A stretch of DNA of 64,000 nt from positions 62,001-126,000 of the forward strand of contig NZ_JPVR01000071.1 in the NCBI RefSeq assembly GCF_000772935.1, given 5' to 3'. The translations under genes were made by a program, and so were the position numbers. The notes under the pieces are model-generated. The model searched no databases, was not told where the DNA came from, and was given only the letters and a program-made list of their open reading frames with translations. Every line of letters begins with the position of its first letter. The stretch's first letter is position 1. This DNA comes from Lysinibacillus boronitolerans JCM 21713 = 10a = NBRC 103108. GTDB lineage: Bacteria > Bacillota > Bacilli > Bacillales_A > Planococcaceae. Below are positions 17,223 through 27,158 of the stretch, in pieces.

Positions 17223-18173
17223 ATGTTCGATCATACAACCGTGTTATTAAAAGAAACTGTTGATGGGTTGAACATAGATCCTGATGGTGTATATGTGGAC
17301 TGTACACTTGGTGGTGCGGGACACAGTGAATATCTAGTACAACAATTATCAGATAAAGGCCGCTTAATTTGTTTTGATCAAGATATGACGGCTATTGAAA
17401 ATGCGAAAATTCGATTAGCACCTTATATACAGCGTGTTACATTTATCCATTCGAATTTCCGTTACTTAAAAGAAGAACTATTAGCTCATGGCATTAAGCA
17501 GGTTGATGGTATTTTATATGACTTAGGCGTATCTTCTCCACAATTAGATACACCTGAGAGAGGCTTTAGTTATCACCACGATGCACCACTTGATATGCGT
17601 ATGGATCAAACTGCAACACTGACAGCGTCAGATGTTGTTAATCAATGGGCATACGAGGATCTTGTTCGTATATTTTTCCGTTATGGAGAAGAAAAGTTTT
17701 CTAAACAAGTTGCCCGTAAAATTGAAGAGGCTCGAAAAACAGCACCGATTGAAACAACTGGTCAACTTGTAGAATTAATTAAAGAGGGTATTCCAGCAGC
17801 GGCACGCCGAAAAGGTGGACATCCGGCAAAGCGCATTTTCCAAGCAATACGAATTGCTGTTAATGATGAGCTAGGCGCAGCAGAGGATTCTTTAGTCGAT
17901 GCGATTGATATGATTAACGTAGGGGGGCGCATTAGTGTCATTACGTTCCATTCATTGGAGGACCGCCTATGCAAGACAATCTTTAAGGAAGCGTCATCAT
18001 TACCGGAATTACCACCAAATTTACCTGTAATTCCTGATGACATGAAGCCAACTTTAAAGCTTATCACACGAAAGCCTATTATTCCATCTGATGAAGAATT
18101 GGCAGTTAATAATCGTGCGCGTTCAGCGAAGCTTAGAGTGGTGGAGAAAATTAACGACAAAGGGCGTGAGTAA
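17223..18173 (+). CDS. rsmH: 16S rRNA (cytosine(1402)-N4)-methyltransferase RsmH (MraW)
   Basis: A 316-residue SAM-dependent methyltransferase acting on C1402 in the ribosomal P site. It has the usual [13 protein letters not shown] start, [15 protein letters not shown] (SAM motif I), [13 protein letters not shown] and [17 protein letters not shown], then [15 protein letters not shown] and [20 protein letters not shown] precedes the ATG. The stop codon abuts the ftsL start with no gap. Confidence 0.97.
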   Translation: MFDHTTVLLKETVDGLNIDPDGVYVDCTLGGAGHSEYLVQQLSDKGRLICFDQDMTAIENAKIRLAPYIQRVTFIHSNFRYLKEELLAHGIKQVDGILYDLGVSSPQLDTPERGFSYHHDAPLDMRMDQTATLTASDVVNQWAYEDLVRIFFRYGEEKFSKQVARKIEEARKTAPIETTGQLVELIKEGIPAAARRKGGHPAKRIFQAIRIAVNDELGAAEDSLVDAIDMINVGGRISVITFHSLEDRLCKTIFKEASSLPELPPNLPVIPDDMKPTLKLITRKPIIPSDEELAVNNRARSAKLRVVEKINDKGRE

Positions 18174-18545
18174 ATGGCAGCAGTTCGTGTAAGGCAACAG
18201 CACCAACATCAACAAGTGCAACAACCGATAACACCACCTAGTCCACAACCCACTATCATACGTCGTAAAAAAACGAACCAGAAGTTTGAAAAGACAATGC
18301 TAATTGTTTTAATTGGCATTATTGCTGTACTAGGAATACTTGTATTAAATAAACAAGCAGCGATTCAAACAACAAGTATAGACATTCAAAAAATCGAATC
18401 AGAAGCAGAAGAGATTGCGAAACAGAATGTTGACTTAACGGTTCGTGTAAGTGAACTTTCTACATACGAAAACATATGGAAAAAAGCCAAAGAACTCGGT
18501 TTAACTCAAAATGAGAAAAATGTAAAGGTAGTGCCGGGAGAATGA
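18174..18545 (+). CDS. ftsL: Cell division protein FtsL
   Basis: A 123-residue bitopic division protein: a Gln/Pro-rich cytoplasmic head (residues 1-38), one membrane segment (~40-60, MLIVLIGIIAVLGILVL) and an extracytoplasmic coiled coil (IQKIESEAEEIAKQN) that pairs with DivIC and DivIB. The sequence is weakly conserved as usual for FtsL; the assignment rests on topology and position between rsmH and pbpB. It overlaps pbpB by 4 bp (ATGA). Confidence 0.9.
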   Translation: MAAVRVRQQHQHQQVQQPITPPSPQPTIIRRKKTNQKFEKTMLIVLIGIIAVLGILVLNKQAAIQTTSIDIQKIESEAEEIAKQNVDLTVRVSELSTYENIWKKAKELGLTQNEKNVKVVPGE

Positions 18546-20764
18546 AAAAAAAGAGATTTCGATTCCAATGGGGAGCCTTTCTATTATTAATTTTTTATGG
18601 AGGGCTCTTTTTTCTATTATTCACAAGAATGGTGACATTACAGGCTACAGGTGAAGTAGAAGGACAAGAGCTTGCAGCGAGAGCAGCAGCTAAGTATGGT
18701 AAGGAAAGTGTAATTACAGCTAATCGTGGGAAGATTTATGATCAAAATGGACAAGTAATTGCAGAGGATACATTAAGTTATCGCATGATTGCCATTGTAA
18801 GTGAAAAGGCTACAACAGATCCTAAGAATCCCCGACATGTAGTGGATTCGGAGAAAACGGCAAAAGTACTAGCGAAATATATACCAGCGATGAAGGATAA
18901 GGAAGACGAGATTGTTAAAAAGTTGAACAATCGATATAGAAGTGATGGTGAACCTTTATATCAAGTTGAGTTTGGTAGCGCAGGCCGTGGCATTAGTCAC
19001 GAGGTCATGAGTAAAATAAAGGAAGAAAAATTACCAGGAATTCTCTTTGTAAGTGACTTAAAACGGTATTATCCAAATGGTGTATTTGCCTCTCATTTAA
19101 TTGGCTATGCTCTCAAAAAAGATAATGAAGACGGTACGGTTACAACCAAGGGAGAAATGGGTCTAGAATATACGTATGATAAAGAACTAACAGGCGTTAA
19201 TGGCAAAGTGGAATATGAGACAGATGCTTTCCGCTATTTGCTTCCGAACAGTGAGAAAATGATTACTCCTGCAAAAAATGGGGACGACATTTATTTAACA
19301 CTTGATAAAACAATCCAAAGCTTCTTAGAGGAAGCAATGACAAAGGTTGAACAGGAATATAATCCTGAGTCCATGACCGCGGTTGTGGCAGATCCGAAGA
19401 CTGGAAAGATTTTAGCAATGTCACAGCGTCCTACATTTAACCCAGAAACACGTGAGAGTCAAAATATGAAGTGGCTGAATGAGGTGATTGAGGAGACAAT
19501 TGAGCCTGGATCAACGATGAAAACTTTCACGCTTGCTTCAGCTATCGATACGGGAAAATGGACACCGAATGACTTATTTAAATCAGGATCATATACAGTA
19601 TTTGACCGTACGATTCGAGATCACAATAGATATGGTTGGGGTTATATCACTTATTTACAAGGGTTCCAACGCTCTGCCAATACTGCTATGGCCCATTTAT
19701 TAACAAAGATTGGCGATGACGTATTTATTGATTATCTGGACCGCTTTGGTTTTGGGCACAAAACGGGTATTGACTTACCGAATGAAGCAACAGGTACTAT
19801 ATTATCGAAGTACCCTATTCAAAGAGTAACAACAACCTACGGCCAAGGTTCTACAGTAACACCTATTCAGTTAATCCAAGCGATGACTGCTATTGCGAAT
19901 GATGGCAAAATGATGCAACCGTATGTTATCGACCGTATTGTGGATTCTTCTACTGGGAAAATTATTCAAAATCATGAGCCTGTTGAAAAAGGGCAGCCGA
20001 TTAAAGCTGATACAGCGAAACAAGTACGAGAAATCCTAGCTTCAACATTAACATCAGAATATGGTACTGCTAAGGATTTTATATTGGAGGATTATGAGGT
20101 TGCAGGGAAAACCGGTACTGCCCAAATTCCAAAAGCTAGCGGTGGATATCTTTCAAACCAATATCTTTATTCATTTTTAGGCTTGGCTCCTGTAGATGAT
20201 CCACAGCTAATTGTCTATGTCTCAGTGAAAAAACCTAAGCTGAACAATGAGCTTGGCTCCGTACCAGTATCAAAAGTCTTTAATCCAGTTATGTTAAATA
20301 GCTTAAAGCACCTTAATATCAATCCAGACGATGTTCAACATGTCAATAAAGTCAGCATTCAAGATTATACAGGTCAAAGTTCTGAAGCAGTTGAGGTAGA
20401 ATTAGCGAATGATGGTTTACAACCAATCGTTGTAGGTAGTGGCGGTAAAATTATTGAACAATATCCAACAAACACTCAAAAACTCGTAAAAGGTAGTTTT
20501 GTATTTTTAAAGACTGAAGGCGAGATAACATTGCCAGACTTCACGAATTGGTCATTACGTAATCTACTAGTCTTCAAATCTATGACTGGACTAGAGATGG
20601 AAATATTCGGTGAAGGTTTTGTTGCAAGTCAAAGTGTTTCAGCTGGAACCGTCATCACCGATAGTTCACCGATAGTCGTCAAGCTCAAAACACCTGCTGA
20701 GAGCTTTGTACAAGACGTTGAGTCTGCTTCTGAGGGCGAAGTTGAAGAAGTAGAGGGTGAATAA
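18542..20764 (+). CDS. pbpB: Penicillin-binding protein 2B (septal transpeptidase)
   Basis: A 740-residue class B PBP that cross-links septal peptidoglycan. One membrane anchor (~residues 12-30), an N-terminal dimerisation region with ANRGKIYDQNG, then the transpeptidase domain with S324 in EPGSTMK, S378-A-N380 (SxN) and K523-T-G-T. Two C-terminal PASTA-like repeats follow (~600-720) and an acidic tail (EGEVEEVEGE). PASTA domains plus position distinguish it as PBP2B. It lies in an operon with ftsL and is followed by a SigE-like promoter for spoVD. Confidence 0.95.
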   Translation: MKKKRFRFQWGAFLLLIFYGGLFFLLFTRMVTLQATGEVEGQELAARAAAKYGKESVITANRGKIYDQNGQVIAEDTLSYRMIAIVSEKATTDPKNPRHVVDSEKTAKVLAKYIPAMKDKEDEIVKKLNNRYRSDGEPLYQVEFGSAGRGISHEVMSKIKEEKLPGILFVSDLKRYYPNGVFASHLIGYALKKDNEDGTVTTKGEMGLEYTYDKELTGVNGKVEYETDAFRYLLPNSEKMITPAKNGDDIYLTLDKTIQSFLEEAMTKVEQEYNPESMTAVVADPKTGKILAMSQRPTFNPETRESQNMKWLNEVIEETIEPGSTMKTFTLASAIDTGKWTPNDLFKSGSYTVFDRTIRDHNRYGWGYITYLQGFQRSANTAMAHLLTKIGDDVFIDYLDRFGFGHKTGIDLPNEATGTILSKYPIQRVTTTYGQGSTVTPIQLIQAMTAIANDGKMMQPYVIDRIVDSSTGKIIQNHEPVEKGQPIKADTAKQVREILASTLTSEYGTAKDFILEDYEVAGKTGTAQIPKASGGYLSNQYLYSFLGLAPVDDPQLIVYVSVKKPKLNNELGSVPVSKVFNPVMLNSLKHLNINPDDVQHVNKVSIQDYTGQSSEAVEVELANDGLQPIVVGSGGKIIEQYPTNTQKLVKGSFVFLKTEGEITLPDFTNWSLRNLLVFKSMTGLEMEIFGEGFVASQSVSAGTVITDSSPIVVKLKTPAESFVQDVESASEGEVEEVEGE

Positions 20765-20768
20765 TACT

Positions 20769-20797
20769 GAATAGAAGTCCACTTTATTTCATACGTT
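20769..20797 (+). promoter_or_regulatory. Candidate SigE promoter for spoVD
   Basis: GAATAGA, 14 bp, then CATACGTT resembles the SigE consensus (KMATATT, 13-15 bp, CATACANT): 5/7 and 7/8 matches. It lies between pbpB and spoVD, where B. subtilis has a mother-cell promoter. Confidence 0.6.
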
Positions 20798-20821
20798 GTA
20801 AAAAACAAGGTGTGATGTCGA

Positions 20822-22738
20822 ATGAAGTGGATTTCTATCCATTCTAAAAAGCGTTTACGTATTTTATATGTGTTGTTTATGTGTGTAGCAGTGGCAATTG
20901 TTGTTAGGTTGTTTTTTTTGCAAGTGTTAGATCAAAAAGAACTAACTACCAAGGCAGAGGAGAACTGGGACAGGGAAATTCCATTCGCGAATGAACGAGG
21001 GCATATAACAGATCGAGATGGAGAGAGTATTGTAACTAATAAGCTAGCGCCTACTTTATATTTCATGCCTTCACAAAGTAATGATATTGAAGGAGCTGCA
21101 GAAAAAATTGCGCAAGTTCTCGAAGTGGATAAAGCGAAGCTATTAGAAAAAATGCAAAAAAAAGCCTACTTAGTGAAACTAGCGCCTGAAGGCAAAAATA
21201 TACCTTATGAAAAAGCGGTAGAATTACAAGGTATGCAAATTGAAGGATTGTATAGTGGAGTTGATTATTCAAGGGATTATCCTTACGGCACGCTCTTATC
21301 TCGATTTTTAGGTTTTACGGGCTATGATGCTCAAGGATTAGCTGGAATAGAATATGAATATGATAAATTCCTGCAGGCCAATTCTTCTGCTATCCGTCTA
21401 TTCACAGATGCAAAGGGTAATAATTTGCCTAATGTTTCAAGTGCTTGGAAAGCAGGAGAAGATGGTGCCACAATTGAGCTAACAATTGATGTCGATGTAC
21501 AACAAGTCGTAGAGCGTGAAATATCGCAAGCTATGAAGCGCTATGAAGCTGACCAAGCATTGGCCATTGCTATGAATCCAAACACTGGCGAAATCTTGGC
21601 ATTAGCCTCTTATCCGACTTTCCATCCAGCTGAATATCAATTAGTAGAGCCAGCCATCTACAATCGTAATTTGCCTGTATGGATGACGTATGAGCCAGGT
21701 TCAACTTTTAAAATTATTACCCTTAGTGCTGCGTTGGAAGAAAACTTAGTGGATTTGGAGCATGATACATTTTATGATCCAGGTTATACAATGGTGGCGG
21801 GAGCAAAGCTACGCTGTTGGAAACGTGAAGGGCATGGTCATGAAACATTTTTAGAGGTAGTTGAAAACTCCTGTAACCCAGGCTTTATAGAATTAGGTCA
21901 GCGTCTAGGCAATGAGCGACTACTTCAATATATTAAAGATTTTGGTTTTGGAAAAAAGACAGGATCTAATATAGCTGGTGAAGCATCAGGGATTTTATTT
22001 TCTAGGGAAGCCTTTGGTCCTGTCGAGCAGGCAACCACTTCATTTGGTCAAGGAGTAGCCGTGACACCTATTCAACAAGTTCAAGCAGTTGCTGCTGCCA
22101 TAAATGGAGGCAAGCTTTATACGCCATATGTTGTGAAAAAGGTATTTAATCCAAATACAGGGGAAGTCATACAAGAAACGCAGCCAGTTGTTAAAAATCA
22201 GGTAATTCGTGAAGAAACCTCTGCTAAGGTTCGAGGTGCCTTGGAATCAGTAGTAGCGAATGGTTCAGGTCGACAAGCCTTTCGAGATGGATTGCGTATT
22301 GGTGGTAAAACTGGAACAGCACAAAAAGTTGAAAATGGCCGTTATAAAAGTGGAGAATACATCGTATCCTTTATTGGCTTTGCACCAGCAGACAATCCGC
22401 AAATTGTTGTCTATGTAGCTGTTGACAATCCGAAAAAGACTACCCAGTTTGGTGGTGTTGTAGCAGCACCTATAGTGGGGCAAATTATTGAGGATGTTGC
22501 GCCTTTTGTAGGTATTGAAAAATCGAAGGAACAACTTGAAAAGGATTATCGTTATGGTGACCCAATTACTGTGAAGGTACCGAATTTTATTGGTCAAACG
22601 AAGGATGATATTGCCAAGCAATTTTACCCATTCCGTATTGAATGGCATGGAGAAGGGACCAAAATTGGTAATCAGTTACCTGAAGTGGATAGTGTTATCA
22701 AACAAGATGGTACCATTCATTTATATTTGGAGAACTAG
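20822..22738 (+). CDS. spoVD: Sporulation-specific penicillin-binding protein SpoVD
   Basis: A 638-residue class B PBP needed for spore cortex peptidoglycan; its SEDS partner SpoVE is encoded at 25225. One membrane anchor (~residues 11-33), NERGHITDRDG, the transpeptidase motifs S294 in EPGSTFK, S350-C-N352 and K496-T-G-T, and a single C-terminal PASTA domain (~575-637). The Cys residues (one at the SxN motif, one in LRCWKREGHG) match the redox-sensitive pair known in B. subtilis SpoVD, kept reduced by StoA. AAGGTGTGAT lies upstream of the ATG. Confidence 0.93.
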   Translation: MKWISIHSKKRLRILYVLFMCVAVAIVVRLFFLQVLDQKELTTKAEENWDREIPFANERGHITDRDGESIVTNKLAPTLYFMPSQSNDIEGAAEKIAQVLEVDKAKLLEKMQKKAYLVKLAPEGKNIPYEKAVELQGMQIEGLYSGVDYSRDYPYGTLLSRFLGFTGYDAQGLAGIEYEYDKFLQANSSAIRLFTDAKGNNLPNVSSAWKAGEDGATIELTIDVDVQQVVEREISQAMKRYEADQALAIAMNPNTGEILALASYPTFHPAEYQLVEPAIYNRNLPVWMTYEPGSTFKIITLSAALEENLVDLEHDTFYDPGYTMVAGAKLRCWKREGHGHETFLEVVENSCNPGFIELGQRLGNERLLQYIKDFGFGKKTGSNIAGEASGILFSREAFGPVEQATTSFGQGVAVTPIQQVQAVAAAINGGKLYTPYVVKKVFNPNTGEVIQETQPVVKNQVIREETSAKVRGALESVVANGSGRQAFRDGLRIGGKTGTAQKVENGRYKSGEYIVSFIGFAPADNPQIVVYVAVDNPKKTTQFGGVVAAPIVGQIIEDVAPFVGIEKSKEQLEKDYRYGDPITVKVPNFIGQTKDDIAKQFYPFRIEWHGEGTKIGNQLPEVDSVIKQDGTIHLYLEN

Positions 22739-22863
22739 AATAACTTTACCTTTAAAAAATGGGAAAGAACCACTATTATTATGAAGGGTAGTAATAATAA
22801 AATGAAAGTTAATGCTTTTTTCTTAAAGAAGAAAGTGAAACAAGATTTAAAGGAGATTTTTCA

Positions 22864-23835
22864 ATGAAACTCGCAACAACACTTACCATTTTAGCTCTTG
22901 CTTTCTTAGTAACAGTTATCCTGGCACCAATAAGTATTCCACTTCTTCGTCGTCTAAAGTTTGGGCAAAGTATTCGAGAAGAGGGACCAAAATCACATAT
23001 GAAAAAAGCTGGTACACCAACAATGGGAGGAATTATTTTCTTAATATCCATCCTCCTTACAACTGTTGGTGTAGGTAGCTTTTTAGATTTATTAACGACA
23101 CAGACCGTAGTACTTTTATTAGTATTAGCAGGATTCGGCTTAATAGGTTTATTAGATGATGGTTTAAAGGTTGTATTTAAAAGAAATCTAGGTTTAACCT
23201 CTCTTCAAAAATTGATTGGGCAAATTGTTATTGCTATTCTTGCGTATTTCCTTCTACATGTAGGATCGTTTGATACAACGCTAGCCATTCCATTTACGGA
23301 GTGGACAATTGATCTTGACGTATTCTATGTAGCCTTTTTAATTTTCTGGTTAGTAGGCTTCTCTAATGCAGTGAATTTGACGGATGGACTAGACGGGCTA
23401 GTGGCAGGTACTGCTTCGATTGCCTTTGCAGCATTTGGGGTTATTGCGCTATTCCAAAGTCAGGCAGATATTGCACTATTTTCGTTTGCAGTAACAGGTG
23501 CTTTATTAGGCTTTTTATTATTTAATGCTAATCCTGCCAAGGTATTTATGGGGGATACGGGGTCATTAGCATTAGGTGGTGCATTGGCTATGGTATCTGT
23601 TTTAGTAAAAGAAGAGTTCTTGCTTTTACTAGTTGGCTTAGTGTTTGTTATCGAAACACTTTCCGTTATTTTGCAGGTAGGTAGCTTTAAGCTTCGAAAA
23701 AAGCGTATTTTTAAAATGAGCCCTATTCATCATCATTTTGAATTATCAGGTTGGTCAGAATGGAAAGTGGTGCTTGTCTTCTGGTCAACGGCCTTAGCAG
23801 TAGCATTAATTGCAGTTTTATCGGAGGCGTTCTAA
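22864..23835 (+). CDS. mraY: Phospho-N-acetylmuramoyl-pentapeptide-transferase MraY
   Basis: A 323-residue, about ten-segment membrane enzyme that moves phospho-MurNAc-pentapeptide to undecaprenyl phosphate, giving lipid I. Signature pieces are [44 protein letters not shown] (the Mg-binding Asp cluster), [17 protein letters not shown] and the late [19 protein letters not shown] precedes the ATG. The 125-bp gap to spoVD holds no gene, although murE sits here in B. subtilis. murD starts inside its stop codon. Confidence 0.97.
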   Translation: MKLATTLTILALAFLVTVILAPISIPLLRRLKFGQSIREEGPKSHMKKAGTPTMGGIIFLISILLTTVGVGSFLDLLTTQTVVLLLVLAGFGLIGLLDDGLKVVFKRNLGLTSLQKLIGQIVIAILAYFLLHVGSFDTTLAIPFTEWTIDLDVFYVAFLIFWLVGFSNAVNLTDGLDGLVAGTASIAFAAFGVIALFQSQADIALFSFAVTGALLGFLLFNANPAKVFMGDTGSLALGGALAMVSVLVKEEFLLLLVGLVFVIETLSVILQVGSFKLRKKRIFKMSPIHHHFELSGWSEWKVVLVFWSTALAVALIAVLSEAF

Positions 23836-25184
23836 TGAAAAACTATACAGATTTACAACATAAAAAAGTACTTGTGTTAGGTCTAGCAAAAAGTGGTGTG
23901 GCTGCTGCTGAAATTTTACACGAGCTTGGCGCATTCGTAACAGTTAATGATTCGAAGCCATTTGATGAAAGTCCAGATGCACAAAGGCTATTACAAAAGG
24001 GGATTACAGTAATCTGTGGTCGCCATCCTGAAGATCTACTTGATGAAGGCTTTGAGCTAGTGGTGAAAAATCCAGGTATACCTTATAGCAATCGAATTGT
24101 GGCAGATGCCCTTAGTCGAGAGATTCCGGTCTGGACAGAGATTGAGCTAGCTTATTTAATTAGTGATGCACCATTTATTGGTATAACGGGCTCGAATGGC
24201 AAAACAACGACGACAACTTTAATATTCGACATGTTAAATAATGGAAGTAAAAATCCGTTAATTGCTGGAAATATTGGAACAGTTGCATGTGGCGTCGCAA
24301 AAGAAGCTAAACAAGATGACATCATTGTAACAGAATTGTCTTCATTCCAATTGATGGGGATCAAAACGTTTAAGCCTAAAATTGCTATTTTGACAAACCT
24401 TTATGATGCGCATCTAGACTATCATGGAACATTTAATAACTATGCTGAAGCGAAGTTTGGTGTTACTCGAAATCAAGATGACAGTGATTATTTTATTTAC
24501 AATGCCGATCAACCGATAGTGGTTGGATATGCAGCACAATCTCATGCACAGAAGATTCCATTCAGTTCAAAGGGACGTACTGAAAATGGCATTAGTGCAG
24601 ATGAGACAACAATTTATTGGCAAGGTGAACCGTATATGGATCGCGCCAACATAGCCTTGCCTGGCAAGCATAATTTAGAAAACATCTTGGCAGCCGTCGC
24701 AGCTTGTATTTTAGTAGGCTGTGACAAAGAGAAGATGGAAGAGGTTTTAGCGACATTTGGGGGAGTTAGACACCGTACACAATTCGTACGTGAATGGAAC
24801 GGTCGAAAGATTTATAACGACTCTAAGGCAACCAATTGTTTAGCAACAAAGAGTGCTTTAGATGCTTTCCAAGCTCCTGTCATTTTACTCGCAGGTGGCT
24901 TAGATCGTGGACATTCTTTTGAAGAACTTCGCCCTTGTATGAGTCATGTAAAGGGTGTTGTTGCATTTGGAGAAACTGGCTTACGCTTTGTAGAATTTGC
25001 AAAATCGTGTGGTGTCCAACAAACCGTCATTGCTCAAAATGTAGAAGACGCTGTTCAATATGCAGCACCGATGTCTGCAGAAGGAGATATTATCTTACTA
25101 TCTCCTGCATGTGCAAGCTGGGATCAATATGACAGCTTTGAAATACGTGGAGATGTTTTTATTGATGCTGTAATGAAGCTGTAA
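23835..25184 (+). CDS. murD: UDP-N-acetylmuramoylalanine--D-glutamate ligase MurD
   Basis: A 449-residue cytoplasmic Mur ligase that adds D-Glu to UDP-MurNAc-L-Ala. The N-terminal domain starts KVLVLGLAKSGVAAAEIL; the ATP loop is GITGSNGKTTTTTLIFDML; ELSSFQLMGIKTFKPKIAIL and NDSKATN with LLAGGLDRG follow in the C-terminal domain; LLSPACASWDQYDSFEIRG closes it. ATG 23835 (overlapping the mraY stop by 1 bp) is chosen over an ORF start 84 bp further upstream, inside mraY. Confidence 0.97.
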   Translation: MKNYTDLQHKKVLVLGLAKSGVAAAEILHELGAFVTVNDSKPFDESPDAQRLLQKGITVICGRHPEDLLDEGFELVVKNPGIPYSNRIVADALSREIPVWTEIELAYLISDAPFIGITGSNGKTTTTTLIFDMLNNGSKNPLIAGNIGTVACGVAKEAKQDDIIVTELSSFQLMGIKTFKPKIAILTNLYDAHLDYHGTFNNYAEAKFGVTRNQDDSDYFIYNADQPIVVGYAAQSHAQKIPFSSKGRTENGISADETTIYWQGEPYMDRANIALPGKHNLENILAAVAACILVGCDKEKMEEVLATFGGVRHRTQFVREWNGRKIYNDSKATNCLATKSALDAFQAPVILLAGGLDRGHSFEELRPCMSHVKGVVAFGETGLRFVEFAKSCGVQQTVIAQNVEDAVQYAAPMSAEGDIILLSPACASWDQYDSFEIRGDVFIDAVMKL

Positions 25185-25224
25185 TGAGCCTGTAACTATT
25201 TTAGAATATACTTGACTTGGAAGG

Positions 25225-26304
25225 ATGGCATTACTGAGAGGTAAAGAAAGCTACTTATTGCTCGTCACAACTTTGATGCTATCAATAATCGGCATTATTT
25301 TCGTCTATTCTGCAGGTACCTATTGGAGTGCCGTTCATTATAGTGGAAAAATGCCGTTTTATATGAAGCAAAGCGTATACTTTGTGGTAGCCATTGTCGT
25401 ATTTTTAATCACGATTCGATTAAATATTTTGAGAGAGCAGTCCTTTTGGAAAATGGCCTATATATTTTCGTTAATATTACTCGTTCTCGTACTGATTCCT
25501 GGTATAGGACTCGTGCGAAATGGTTCGCAAAGCTGGATTGGTGTAGGTCCATTAACAATACAGCCAGCAGAGTTAGCGAAAATTACCGTCATTGTGTACT
25601 TGAGCCATATATTAGCCCAACATAAAACGGGCACTCCTGTTGTTAACTGGCGACATGGTTTCATCCTGTTATTACCTGTTGTTCTCATCATGTTGCAGCC
25701 AGATTTTGGCTCAGTATTTATTCTCGTTGTATCTGTATTTTTATTATTTTTTGTCGCTGGCTATCCTCTAAAACTATACGCCATGATTATGCTAGCTGGT
25801 GTCGCTGGATTAGTAGGTCTCATAGCGACAGCGCCATATCGTCTAAAGCGTATAGAAGCATTTCTTGATCCATGGGCTGATCCCTTGGTTAGTGGGTTCC
25901 AAGCGGTGCAATCATTAATGGCTATCGGTCCAGCCGGGATTTTTGGGCATGGCTTTGGACAAAGCAGACAAAAGTTTCTGTATTTACCAGAGCCTCAAAA
26001 TGATTTTATTTACGCCATTATTTTAGAGGAAGTCGGATTGATTGGTGGCCTCGTTATTTTAGCGCTTTTTGTACTAACGATCTATGCAGGCTATAGATTT
26101 GCTGTACAGGCTAAAAATCGAACGTCCTATTATGCGATTATCGGGCTTGTCACAATGCTTATGGTGCAAGCATTCTTAAATATAGCCGTAGTAATAGGTT
26201 TAGTGCCAGTAACGGGTGTCACATTACCTTTTATTAGCTATGGTGGAACATCTTTAGTAACAATGTGGTTAATAATAGGTATTATTTATCAATTAGCGAA
26301 ATAA
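25225..26304 (+). CDS. spoVE: SEDS-family glycosyltransferase SpoVE/FtsW
   Basis: A 359-residue, ten-segment membrane polymerase of the SEDS family, which polymerises lipid II with a class B PBP partner. Motifs are GIIFVYSAGT, RNGSQSWIGVGPLTIQPAEL, LQPDFGSVFI, the loop QAVQSLMAIGPAG with FLPEPQNDFIYA-type LPEPQNDFIYAIILEE, and LPFISYGGTSLV. Its place after murD matches SpoVE, the partner of SpoVD in cortex synthesis; sequence alone does not exclude vegetative FtsW. GGAAGG abuts the ATG with no spacer, so translation may be weak; no other upstream start is in frame. Confidence 0.88.
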   Translation: MALLRGKESYLLLVTTLMLSIIGIIFVYSAGTYWSAVHYSGKMPFYMKQSVYFVVAIVVFLITIRLNILREQSFWKMAYIFSLILLVLVLIPGIGLVRNGSQSWIGVGPLTIQPAELAKITVIVYLSHILAQHKTGTPVVNWRHGFILLLPVVLIMLQPDFGSVFILVVSVFLLFFVAGYPLKLYAMIMLAGVAGLVGLIATAPYRLKRIEAFLDPWADPLVSGFQAVQSLMAIGPAGIFGHGFGQSRQKFLYLPEPQNDFIYAIILEEVGLIGGLVILALFVLTIYAGYRFAVQAKNRTSYYAIIGLVTMLMVQAFLNIAVVIGLVPVTGVTLPFISYGGTSLVTMWLIIGIIYQLAK

Positions 26305-26324
26305 ATATAAAGGAGGAGTACTTT

Positions 26325-27158
26325 TTGGAGAAAGTAATTGATATAGAAGATCGCATACCTACGCTAAAAAAGCGACGAAAAAAGCGTACAAACCGTAAAT
26401 TTATCGTGCTAATATTACTTTTCTTTATTGTGTTAGCAGTACTCCTTTATTTTCAATCTCCATACAGTAACATCAATAAAATCACAGTCAATGGTGCAAA
26501 GCTAGCAAATGACCAATATTATTTGGAGGCAAGTACTCTTGCACCGGGAAAATCAATGTGGAGTTTCAAAGTGGAAGATATTGAGCAGATTTTATTAAAG
26601 GATAAATGGGTAAAAGAAGCACATGTTAACCGTAACTGGTTACAAGGCGTAACAATTGATATTAAAGAATGGAAAAAAGTTGCGTACTTAGCTGGAGACG
26701 GCACTTATTATCCTTTGCTAGAAAACGGCAAGCGCTTTGAACAAACAGGAAATGATACACCCATTGATGCACCTGTTTTTATCGGGATAACTGGTGAAAA
26801 GACCATAAATAAGCTTGTTGAACAGCTAGCACAATTAAAGCCAGAAGTATTAGCTTTAATTTCTCAGGTTAACACGAATAGTAATGAGGCAAATCCAAAT
26901 GCAGTCAAGCTTTATATGAATGATGGCTATGAAGTTCGTGCTGTTATTCAGACACTAGCGGAAAAGTTAAATTACTACCCCTCTATTGTCGCACAAATTG
27001 CCAACTTAGAAAAAGGTGTGATTGATTTAGAGGTCGGTTCATACTATCGTCCTTTTAACGAGGAATACAACAAGATTAGTATTGATATGGAAGCGAATGC
27101 AGATGGGGAAATGGTTAACCAGGAAGTGACGGATGATGAACAACAAGAAGACGAATAG
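26325..27158 (+). CDS. divIB: Cell division protein DivIB (FtsQ)
   Basis: A 277-residue bitopic protein: a very basic cytoplasmic head (KKRRKKRTNRK), one membrane segment (~residues 26-43), then a POTRA domain (NINKITVNGAKLANDQYYL to about 115) and a beta domain, ending in an acidic tail. It forms the FtsL-DivIC-DivIB subcomplex at the septum. TTG 26325 is chosen with AAAGGAGGAG upstream; a longer frame would overlap spoVE. In B. subtilis murG and murB separate spoVE and divIB; here the gap is 20 bp. Confidence 0.92.
   Translation: MEKVIDIEDRIPTLKKRRKKRTNRKFIVLILLFFIVLAVLLYFQSPYSNINKITVNGAKLANDQYYLEASTLAPGKSMWSFKVEDIEQILLKDKWVKEAHVNRNWLQGVTIDIKEWKKVAYLAGDGTYYPLLENGKRFEQTGNDTPIDAPVFIGITGEKTINKLVEQLAQLKPEVLALISQVNTNSNEANPNAVKLYMNDGYEVRAVIQTLAEKLNYYPSIVAQIANLEKGVIDLEVGSYYRPFNEEYNKISIDMEANADGEMVNQEVTDDEQQEDE

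Noticed and set aside
22750-22800. AT-rich ATTATTA/TAATAAT pairing between spoVD and mraY as a terminator or murE remnant
   Set aside because: Weak stem, no T-run and no protein-like frame.
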